Assembly (NCBI GenBank): GCA_039881145.1 | Contig: JAYKKI010000040.1 | Span: 1,369,001 to 1,433,000 of the forward strand | DNA length: 64,000 nt | From: Druceiella hillmani | Taxonomy: Eukaryota > Arthropoda > Insecta > Lepidoptera > Hepialidae | Reading direction: 5' to 3' | Shown: one piece after another, positions 50,901-61,378 of the stretch | How the letters are laid out: each line of letters begins with the position of its first letter | Position numbering within the stretch: the stretch's first letter is position 1 | Notes under the pieces: model-generated | The model's database searches: none | Seen by the model: the letters and a program-made list of their open reading frames with translations, nothing else | What the model was told of the DNA's origin: nothing | Made by a program: the position numbers and the translations under genes

Positions 50901-52204
50901 TACTTCTTCCACTTGATGGTGTTCAACATTTTATGTGCATACTAATATTTTAGAAACTTCAAGACTGTAACAAACGGACAGGTACAACGAAATGACATAG
51001 GCTCCTTGCCCTACGCAAGGACAGAAACTGAACCTTAAATTTAAAATAAGGAGTTGAAATTATAAACTCACCACTTCGTGGCTATATACGTATCCATCGG
51101 GATTCGTTACAGGAAATATATACCAATCGAAATATTCCGCAGCTGCTACTGTTTCAGGATAATCGCTAGTCAAGAGGTCATTTGCTATATATGTCACTAC
51201 AGCGGGTGAAATCCATTCTCTGGCATGATGGCCACCTTCTAAAAAAGCACCTTTTCTGCCAGGACCATGAGATATTTTTATACCTTTAATATCTCTTCCG
51301 TCGTTGGATCTGCCACCTTTGATAACAGTGACTATATCTGGGTATGTATTTTCTAAGTAATCCAGCCAATCATATATAGCATCCAGCGTTTGGTAGTCAA
51401 GCCAATTAAAGTTTTCAGGGCTTCTAGCGATATTACTATAAGCTGCTTGATTATCTATAACACTATAGAAAATATATTATAATCTATATATTTTAATATA
51501 TAAAATATATTAAAATATATTATAATCGAAATAATTTAATATAACTTTTTTACAAAATTGCCGAAACAATTTAGACAAAATGAGCAAATACTAGAGAAAG
51601 GCAAGCAGTACGTCTAATCTACCTGCATTTTACATTTTATCAAGAGTCTTATTAATTTTTAAAAAAGTCTGATGTGCAATTTTTAATTTTATTTTGATGT
51701 ATATAACTTGTGTCCTTTAAAATTCTTTATTTTCCCATTTTCTGAAATAAATATAGTACTAAATATTCGGCAAAATATATTTAAGAATGAGTTCTAATGG
51801 ATATATTAGCATGCAATATACTATAGAGTACTTAATACGTAATAAATTATATAAAAGTATATTTTATAATATCGAAAAATTTACAAATTTTTGAGAAAAT
51901 GAACAAATATCACCACTGACCTTTGAACATCCTGAATAGTGATTTCCCATTCAATACCATTATCGGTAAGTAATTGGGAAAACGAGTCTTTTTCCTGGGG
52001 ATGCGCTACGACGTTTAGATATTGACCACTTCTGACATCGTTCCAGAAATTTAACTTTTCATTTGTGTCCTCCAGAGTCTGTAGAAGTATTACAGCATTA
52101 TCAGTCCTGGGCACAATTCGATACAGCGAGTGTTGATCATAACGAACTTTTTCTTTTGAAATTACTGTCGCTATTATAACGGTCAAAATTATTAACGATT
52201 TCAT
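47989..52204 (-). CDS. CP5: zinc carboxypeptidase A-like zymogen (M14A), complete, 6 exons
   Basis: Exons on the minus strand: 52204-51921, 51462-51072, 50759-50675, 50422-50220, 50052-49968 and 48200-47989, giving 419 aa. A signal peptide (MKSLIILTVIIATVIS) and propeptide come first. The zinc motif reads GGHHAREW, with an extra His just before the ligand His. Then follow NPDGY, ERMWRK, VDLNRNW, AFHSSGQ (Ala at CPA Ser194, Ser at Tyr198), MASGASLDW (Leu at 255) and FVGEYELRDRG (Glu270 intact). The residue two before Glu270, at the S1' pocket position of Thr268 in CPA, is Glu here and Cys in CP2, CP3 and CP4. The C-terminus runs four residues past YFLN (QELF). AATAAA (47968-47963) lies about 20 nt after the stop, inside a block shared with a transposon-like element near 46013. 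Introns 3-5 are short except the last (1.8 kb). Confidence 0.93.
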
Positions 52205-52260
52205 TTTCTTTTCTGTGCTTAAACAGCCATGGGCGATGTAATCATTCTTTGGATCGTACA

Positions 52261-52294
52261 ACTGTCTGAAGTTTTATGTCAACCCATATTTATC
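52261..52294 (-). promoter_or_regulatory. Candidate TATA plus initiator of CP5
   Basis: On the minus strand, ATAAATAT (52293-52286) precedes TCAGACAGT (52269-52261) by about 26 bp, the spacing of an arthropod TATA/initiator core promoter. It would give a 5' UTR of about 60 nt. Confidence 0.35.
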
Positions 52295-54860
52295 AATTTT
52301 TATGATCTACAATTGATATTTAACCCTAGAATGCACCGAGTTTAAATGCAATAATAATTGATGTCGATGGTTACTAACGGAATAGTTAGTGTTAAAATAC
52401 GAGGAGTTGATTAAGAAAACTCTAATTTGTATTATGTTAAATCATAATAAAAATTAGTACTTCGACTTATGTAAAATCTATTTCAATAAGGAAAATGTTT
52501 AACAAAAAATTAAAACAGAATAAATCAATGTTTTTTTATAGAATGCCACATGTATTTTTTGTAAGAATTTGCATGTATCAGACTATTTCTGTTCTCGTTA
52601 ATATATACTATCTAATATATTTGTTAATTCATTACAGGGTTTACTATATCAATAAAGTAAACAAATATATCAGCTATAAATGGTACAGTTTGATAATTTA
52701 AACAATACGGCGAGATAATAGGTTAACATGAATTTCATATATGCACCATATCTAACAATACAATAAAAATTGTACACGAGGTTAAACGATGCTATTTTTT
52801 ATCATTACTATGTGTAACATACATTTTTTTAAAGTCCAATTTTAGTTATCTAAATACGTTTACAACCCAATATTAACTCTTACCATTTACCAATTAACGG
52901 TTATTATTTGTTAGTCTATCATTCACATCACCAAATAACTAATTAAGATAATTTTTCTTTCAATTTTATCCTTCTAATTCCAATTATAAGCCAATTCTTT
53001 TTTCCAGACTAGTTTCTTTTTTCCAGTAGGACACCGAGTGTAATGCAGACATATTTTGTAGTTTACATTGCACATATTTATTTTTGGTATAAACCAATCT
53101 TTATATTTATATTCACATTGTTAACTGAATAGTTATAGATTTGAAATGGATAAAGGTAAACTTTAAATATAATTAACGTTCACAAGTCGGAAATGTTTGA
53201 GATGATTTCAGATATAATAAAGTATTATAGCACACTTATATTTTGTTATTTGTGAAAATAAATAACGAAGGAAAAAATAAAAAAATAATAAGGAAAATAA
53301 GTCAAATTTAAAAAAAAAATTAAACTCATTTGTTGTTGATAGTAAACCGTAGAGTAAGATTTTCGAATCCATCTAGAAGTATATATTTTATGATTTTTTC
53401 CCATATACTTTCCATAATAAAGTGAAATTAATATTGCACTTGTTTATAGTTTAAATCGTATATCAGAAATCTTAAAATCAAAAAGTTAGTTAATGTTTTA
53501 ACCATTGCCTTGATTCAAAAATATTATTATGTGCTCTACACGCTATTAAGCACTTCTATAAATAGTAATAAGTCAGGTATCAACGTTTCTATTTCATATA
53601 AATGAAACATTCTTAAGTTTTAATGTTTACGCACAATACTAAACTGACAGCATTGACCAAGCTGCCAGCTTAGAACATTCAAAATAATGTATTTTATTTT
53701 CATTCTAATAAAAAAGTTATGAAAGTTACGAACACATGTCACCGGCATATAAATGACAGCCGCTTTCGAGACTAACCCCCACAGCCTCGATATTCACTTC
53801 GTTGTCTCCGTAGATTGACTTCGTCGAAAGAAAATTCCGAGTAATAATAAGAAAATTATAAAGTGATAAATGATTTGGAAAAGCTGCTTTCTGGAGTGAC
53901 AATTTGATATCTTTATTAAAAAGTTGTGACATTCCAATTTTAGAGGCGGACAGCTGCGGTTATGTTGACTTTCTTTCAGTTATAATATTTTGTAACTTTG
54001 TAATTATTTCAGTATTTTCGTATTGAGATTTATTGGTAAGTGAGAAAATTGACCAGAGCCACAAGGAAGTTCGACGGAAAAAAAGTTATAAGTTTTGACT
54101 TTTGAACGAGAGAAAGTTGCAAAATAAATAAGGTAATATATGACTACCACTAAAAAATAAAATGCTTTAAAATTTATTTTTAACCAAAATAGATTTTTAA
54201 CAGTTTAGTGTTAAAATTAATTAATTGTTAAAATGAAACTAACTAATTATTTGTTATAAATATGTTTAACAATAGAATAAAGACATTTTCTATCATATTT
54301 TTTGTTTGTTAATGCAATTTTCGCTCCTACTTTAAATAATGTCACAAAGATATTTAAACATATTTTAAGAGCTAGCTAATGACTTATCTGTAAACATTAC
54401 GAGTTTATGCAAATGATCAATTTAAATTGGATAGTGTGATTTTTAATTAAGATTAAATGCGATAAAAATCGATTGGTCTAATATTATTTTGCAAGTTCTT
54501 TATCTTCTTCTCTGAAATTTTTAAAATAAATCATGTTTCTATAACTCATTCACGTTTTCTTGGCTAAGCGTTATCGTGATAATATATTGACGTAAACATG
54601 TTAATTGGAAAGCCTGATTTACGTATGAAATATATGGCACGTATGAAATATAGGGCAATATGTTTTTTCATTAACATGTACAAATTCTGGTTTATTTTGT
54701 CAAGACAACTGAATGTGAATTAGATTATCTATATATTTTTCGATGAAATTTTTGGCAAGTTATATATTAGTTTATTATGTGGACTTTTTTTGTATTTCTT
54801 GAAAGTTTAATATCTATCTTATTTCTTCTTTTATCATAGAAGTTGAAGAGAAGAGAAGAA
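52295..54860. other. CP5-CP6 divergent intergenic region
   Basis: CP5 and CP6 start codons face away from each other across 2.66 kb. Most is AT-rich. A less AT-rich patch at about 53725-53960 has no identified function and could hold regulatory DNA or a noncoding first exon. No coding exon was recognised. Confidence 0.45.
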
Positions 54861-57800
54861 ATGATTCTTTCACTTTGCGCTATAATATACATTTCCCCGT
54901 ATATATCGGCCAGAATAAGCTACAAAAATTTTACCCTTTACCAAGTAAAGCCTGTTCGGTCCACCGATGTGATTTTTTTTCGTACAGTTTATGAAAATAA
55001 TACTTTTGGATGGATTTTTTGGACTGAGCACATCTTGAAGGACTGGCCGATTAGCATCGTGGTTTTACCAGATGGCAGAAAAGATTTTGAAACTACCCTC
55101 AGCCAACGAAAAATTGATTACGAAATAACTATTAATGATTTAGAAAGGTGGGTGATTTTAATAAACTACTGTATGTCTTTTACTCGTCAGTTTTAGGCCA
55201 TAAAATTTGGTTTCGTATTTTAACAACAAAATGTGCTTACATTTTATTTCAAATTCAGTATTTTTGAAAAATTTGAATCAATATTTCCGCATTTATAAAA
55301 AAAATATTTTCATTAATTTAATTTATTTTACTTTATTTTATATTTTCTTAAAAATATTTACTATTATTAAATAAATATTTGCATTTTTTGGTTCATTTTG
55401 ATCCAATTGACATGTGATTTAATAGTGATACGCATACACATTTGTCTATGTATATAAACCAGCTATGAAAATATTGAAATGACAAAAAAAGCATTGCTAA
55501 CTTAAGTATTTGTTAGTGATGAAGAAAACTATGCTAAATTAATTAAACATTTTTCTAAGAATTTTTATTACTAATGCCTTATTTGATCTCAAGAAAAGTC
55601 TCAGTTATATGATTAAATGAATGCAAAACTATTTTTTTTTTAATTTTGACATGCAAAATTAATAGTTATTTTTGTTTGTAAGCATTACTTGACTTCACTT
55701 TTGTTAATAACGAAGAATTGTATTGTGGAAAACACGATAACTTGTTGGCAAAATACTCAATTCATAGTCTAGCTTGAATGTGCTAGCACCAAATAACAAT
55801 ATGATATCAGCGTAATTAAAAACGACAATTATTTGTATCCTTTACCTTGAAGTTATAAGAAAAAATACTTTCAGTGATGATCTTAAATAACTTATAACTA
55901 TCTACTCTAGTTACATAATATCTTAAAAATTTAATTTCTTCTATTTCAATATAATACTTCATTCTATATTTCATTGTTTGGTATTAACTTTTTACTTACG
56001 TAATACCACTAGTAGTTTCAAAGTTATTTTTTCAAATAAAACAAATTGAAGATAATGCGATTTCTTTGCTTTCAATATTAAACTGAAGTGTTACGTATAA
56101 AGGTATACCCACATTTTCTTTCACAGCTTCACCAGTGGTAATCGATAACGATTGAAAATTTATTAGGTTTATTAGATAGAAACAGAGATATTACACCTAC
56201 TGAATTTTTAATCTGTTTTGTTTTTCTTCTTTCCTAAACTTTTCCTGCAATCATTCAAAAACTACCTAATAAACATTGGTACGCAGTTGAGAGTTTTGTA
56301 TCGGTTTTCAAATTAAAAATAACTTACTTTTGTTAAAATTCTTCCATGAATATTTTTAATAATTCATTTTAAATATCTCACAGAGAGTTCCGCGAACAAC
56401 AAGCTGTAGAGCACGATCGGCGAAACTTGGAAAGTTTTGACTGGAATAATTACAACACGTTGGACAGCATAAACGATTGGCTCACGGCAATTCAAAAACG
56501 GTATTCTAACTACGCTTCAATTGTTGCTGTAGGAAAAACGTATGAAAACAGAACAATTATGGGCATCAGAATCTCAAATAATTTGAAAGCTAAAAAACAA
56601 ATCGTAATAATAGAAGGCGGTATTCACGCGAGAGAATGGATTAGCACTTCAGTTGCAACGTTCGTTATAAAACAGCTTTTAGAAATGAAGACGGTAGAAA
56701 CTGTGTTGGCAAGAAAAGCGTACGATTTTTACATTTTTCCTATATTAAATCCTGATGGTTATTTTCATACGCATACAAAGGTAAGTACCATAAAGGAAGT
56801 GTAATTATAGGACAAATTTTATTTTTATATAAATCAGCAATCCACGCATTTATATGAGTGAATATTGATGACCAATTCGACAATCCTCTTCCGTTTTCCT
56901 CTTGTATTTTCCTCTGTGGTATTTACTAGCAATATTACGGTGTTATTTATACATTTTGCTACCTTTTACATTCTCACTATATTTTATGTACAACAGAGGA
57001 TTTCACTAATTTATTTCATTTAATTAAGTGACTAAGTTTTGTCTCATAAAGCATAATTTAGAAATACAATCTGTCAAGAACTTAAATGTTTCTTATAAAT
57101 CAGACAAATTGAACGAATTATAAAGTTTTAAACATAACGTTTAGATAAGAACAGCAGTAATGAAGTGTGATATAATTTTTAATGACGCTCATTATATTTT
57201 AAGAGATTGAATTAGACAGAATCATATATACATTCTATCTTAACATAAAATTTCGGTGTTTAAAATATGTTTTAACATATTTAACAGCAAATTTTGTCAA
57301 CTTTTCTATTATTTACAAAATACCACATTTTGTATGTAAAGAATATGAGGTAAGAAAACTGTGAGTTCTTTTTTTTATAATTTAAACCAAGTTGAAATTT
57401 TATCCAGATGTAAATTTCTTAATAAAAACCAGACATATTGGGCATAGAGCATTAAACTTATTTTTTTAATAAGTATAAAAATTAATAAAAATTAATTTCA
57501 CATACTTGTTTATTAATATAACTAGAATAATCAGGAAAAAATTTAAATCTCTCTTCAAACTTACGTCAGCCTAGAGAAAATCTATTACTTTTTTGGATCG
57601 ATTATTACCTATTCCGATAAAGCGTTTAAAAAGCGTTTGTTTAAAAATTGTATTTTCTAATCTTCTTCATATTTTATTATTTTAAAACCTAAGTTATAAA
57701 GTACCCAACACCTTGTCACGTATGTGTGGATTTTTGTTCACTTGTACCACGTCTATAATAATTTAATCAGCAAGTTTTCTCACCATTGTTATCAATAGGT

Positions 57801-58253
57801 TTTCTCATTGTAGTTTTTCTATTTGACAATATGTTCTTCTATGTTGATAATCTAGATAAATGAATATTTTTTTAATTTAGTAGAAAAAAGTCAAGAACCA
57901 TGGGTTGAGCCTTATCAAAAAAAAATTTCAGTTGAGCCGTATTAAAAATGTTTCCTATATTTTTGTGGATAACAAAGATATGCGAATTATATGTTTTTTA
58001 ATTTCCTTTTAACAATTATATACAAATATGTTTACATATGCAAAAAATTATCATTTGAAAGATCCCAGTCTTACCTCAAATCACAAAGTTAGTTGCCTGA
58101 CACAAATTATTAGTTGCATATTCGCCATCATTTGATCTTTATAACGATATAATATTGAATGTACCTGCGCCGTAATAAGAATATTTTGAACTTCCTTCTA
58201 ATTTTAATACTAGGACGGGCTCGAAATTAGTGGTATACTTAATATTTTTTCTT

Positions 58254-58304
<51 letters not shown>

Positions 58305-61300
58305 TAAAGAAAAATATGTATGTGCGACTTTGCCATCCCAGTGAACACATGGCCTAAAACTTATATCACATGTAGATCATATGTTTATGTAAATTTGATA
58401 TGAAACTGACATTTCTTATGATCTTGTTATGATAACATTGCGTTTGATAAAATTAACATCATATTGACAAAAAATTTGACTTTAAAATGATATGAATTTA
58501 AAATGATATGTAAGAGGTTAACATATTCGTATGTATTTAACAAGTTACTACTATTTAATATTCTCCATATTAAAAAGAATGCTTTCTTGGGCTTTTAAAC
58601 TTCGTTGTGTTATTTTCTCATTTTCTGCCTTAGATCTTTCTCATTTTGAAGGTGCGATATGCGGAGTATGAATAGAAAGCTATAACCATAGATAACATTT
58701 AAGTTGTTAATGATAATTGAATGCAGATACAACGCACTTCTAACTTTAAATATTACAAAAAATCTGTATAGAAGAATTTAACAAAAATTCATAAAAAACA
58801 TATCAAAATATATTAATTTTTATTATTGATTTTATTTTATGACATACAGGATAAATTTTGAAATTAACCGTTTATTCTTGGATGAAAATTAAAAATGTTT
58901 TTTTGTGTATTATTATTTTAATACTTCATATTTTGATCCACATCTGAGTATTGCAGTAATAATTTGCATCTTATAATCTCACAATTAAATGAGACTACGT
59001 GATGTAGTATTATTTCTACTTTCTTTACCACGACCTTTTCTACTAAATTATTATTTGAAAAAATCTTTGCTAATATCCCACCTGAAGATATTGTAATACA
59101 ACGAAACCCAGGTCGTGGTAAAGAACTTAAAGAAAGTAGAAATAATACTACATCACGTAGTCTCATTTAATCGTGAATAATGAATTTCTACAAAATTAAC
59201 GCCAAATATATTCAATATCTTACAAATTTACCAAATATTTTAGAACCTTATCTATAATTTGACATTATTACATTGCTTTTGCCAAAATTTTTACAATATT
59301 TTATGTTTTCAGAAGTTGCTTACATATTGTTTCAGGATCGAATGTGGAGGAAAAATAAAAATCCTTACCATCCGGGTATAGGAGTGGATTTAAATAGAAA
59401 TTTCGACAGTTATTGGATGGGTATATCTGAATTCACTTATTAATTTTCCTATTGTGTCCTCCTTTTATTAAGAAACAAAATTTTGAAACAATAATTTATC
59501 AAACCGATTTCAGATTTTTGATAAATTTGGAAAGCCAATTAAAAAAATTGTACGGATACTTATATACGCACGTAAGAAGTTATACTTCTTAGGCATAATA
59601 CAAGAATGACTTTATTTAGTACGCTAATAATTAAGACAAATTAAATAATAAAAGGACTGAAACGTGATTATAAATATGGTTGGTGAAATCTAAATTAAAA
59701 AAAAAAATTAAATTTTATATAATTTAAAATGCAAATAAATACATACAGATACTTAATTTTACTTAGAGAAACACAATTAAATATATTTCAAAAACCTCAT
59801 AAGCATTTTTTTTATTATATGGACCACTATTAAAATATTATTACAAAAATATTATTTAAAAGCGCAAATATATAACTTAGATATAACTTAGATTTGTATA
59901 AAAATAGAAAACGTGTCGCGTATTTTACAAATAACTCAGTAACTATCATGAATATAGTATCAGTTACTACACGCATGTTTAGTGAGCAAGTTCATCATGT
60001 CGATTTATGTTGCATCGTGCACGCGCATCATAAAATTTCACTCCCATCATTTTTTCTTAACACGCCTAAAGAAGTATAACTTCCAAAACACTGTACCAAA
60101 TATACCGCAACTTTCAATATAAAACTACCCCAACTAAAGTTGGTAATGCTATTGAAGTCAAGAATAAAAATCTGAGAATTGAAACCCATCTGCACATGCA
60201 ATGAAATTATAAACTTCACGGATATTTACAATGAAAATATTCTGGAAAAAGATAGTTGTAACTTGAAGGATAAGTAACGGAATGCGTTAAGAACATTATT
60301 GAAATTTTGTCTGTTTATTTGTTTGTGTGTTTGCTTGTGCACGTATCATCAAAAAAATGATACGTGCACAAGCAAACACACAAACAAATAAACCAATTAG
60401 TGTAAACTTTTTTAAAATAATATTGGATTAAATATAAAGTAGTATATAGTTTATTGCAATCGGTTTCTTCAATCAGAAGATATACGAATTTAACATTTAC
60501 AAAAATTTATTTATATTACATTAGTACAACAACAAAAAAGAAGTACCGAACTACTCGACGCGCGATAAATGTATAGCGTATCTATAAAAATCAATAAATG
60601 ACGCTACATGTATTTTAAATCGCGCAATGAACTTTTCTCCCCGAACATACATTAGTTAAATGACCGTAGCTAACGATGAAGTGTAGAGTGGTGCGACAGG
60701 TGTAGAAGAGTTTTATTATTGTGAACCTGACTAACGAAAGAAAACCGCATTTAGTTTTGTCAAGTTTTTTTTATTGTCTTTTTTTGCCATGGTTCGATAC
60801 TAGATATATACTTATAAAAATGCCAACGGTACGTTTTTAAATGATGTGCGTATACGTAGTCACGAACACAGATAGTTTTATAATAAATTGAACTAGAATA
60901 GAATCAAACCAACATTTTTAAACTTCAATATTTCAAATAAGTATCTGTGTAACATATTTAATATAATTTTTTCAACATAAAATATGTTTATGAGATATTT
61001 ATGATATCGTACTCGTAGATCGATTAACACTGCAGACAATGCGAACTGAATACTCTAAAGCAAATAATATTTCTATTTAGTAGTTTGTTTAAAGAGTTAC
61101 TTTGTAAATAATAATAATTTTCCACCTTTTTTAAAAAGAAAAGTTTAATTTGGGCATGGAATTTTTTTCTTCCAGCCATGGGCGGCAGTACTGATCCATA
61201 TAGTGTTATATATTCCGGACCGAGACCTTTTTCGGAACTTGAAACGAAGAGTTACGCAAAGACTTTGCAAAAATTGAGTGGCCGTATCGACTTATACATC

Positions 61301-61378
61301 GCATTGCATTCATTTGGTCAATTGATATTAGTACCGCCTATATATAGCCCGAAGGCCGACAAATATTTTTTAACGGCG
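54861..61378 (+). CDS. CP6: divergent M14A carboxypeptidase on the opposite strand, exons 1-4, 3' end off window
   Basis: Plus-strand exons: 54861-55147, 56384-56780, 59336-59420 and 61176-61378. The donor at 61379 (GTAAGA) shows the gene continues, and no exon 5 or 6 was recognised before 64000. Intron phases match CP1-CP5 exactly. The signal peptide is MILSLCAIIYISPYISA. The propeptide is diverged and rich in aromatics (GWIFWTEHILKDW). The mature domain starts near RRNLESFDW. Exon 2 has GGIHAREW (zinc His/Glu) and NPDGY, exon 3 DRMWRK and VDLNRNF, and exon 4 ALHSFGQ (zinc His). Exon 4 differs from the paralogues (GGSTDPYSVIYSG, then VPPIYSPKADKY where others have VPYGHTT), so its S1' side may differ. 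Tyr248 and Glu270 would be encoded off window. The next ATG upstream is out of context and the signal peptide fixes the start. It is head to head with CP5 across 2.7 kb. It could be non-digestive, but nothing here decides that. Confidence 0.87.
58254..58301. repeat. (TA)n microsatellite
   Basis: Near-pure TA run in CP6 intron 2. Confidence 0.98.
58970..59213. repeat. Hairpin-forming repeat family, copy B, in CP6 intron 2
   Basis: Same family as 42996-43262. The left arm (from about 58979) is shortened by loss of a ~10-bp AAGTTCTTTA-type segment, and the central part is diverged. The right arm (to about 59172) is intact and is followed by the same right-hand extension ending at TATTCAATAT. 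It lies about 120 bp upstream of CP6 exon 3. Confidence 0.85.
60313..60393. repeat. Perfect 37-bp inverted repeat with 7-bp spacer, CP6 intron 3
   Basis: The left arm is 60313-60349, the spacer 60350-60356 (CAAAAAA) and the right arm 60357-60393. The arms are exact complements (left arm begins GTTTATTTGTTTGTG and ends CGTATCAT). In the transcript it would form a 37-bp perfect stem. Confidence 0.95.
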
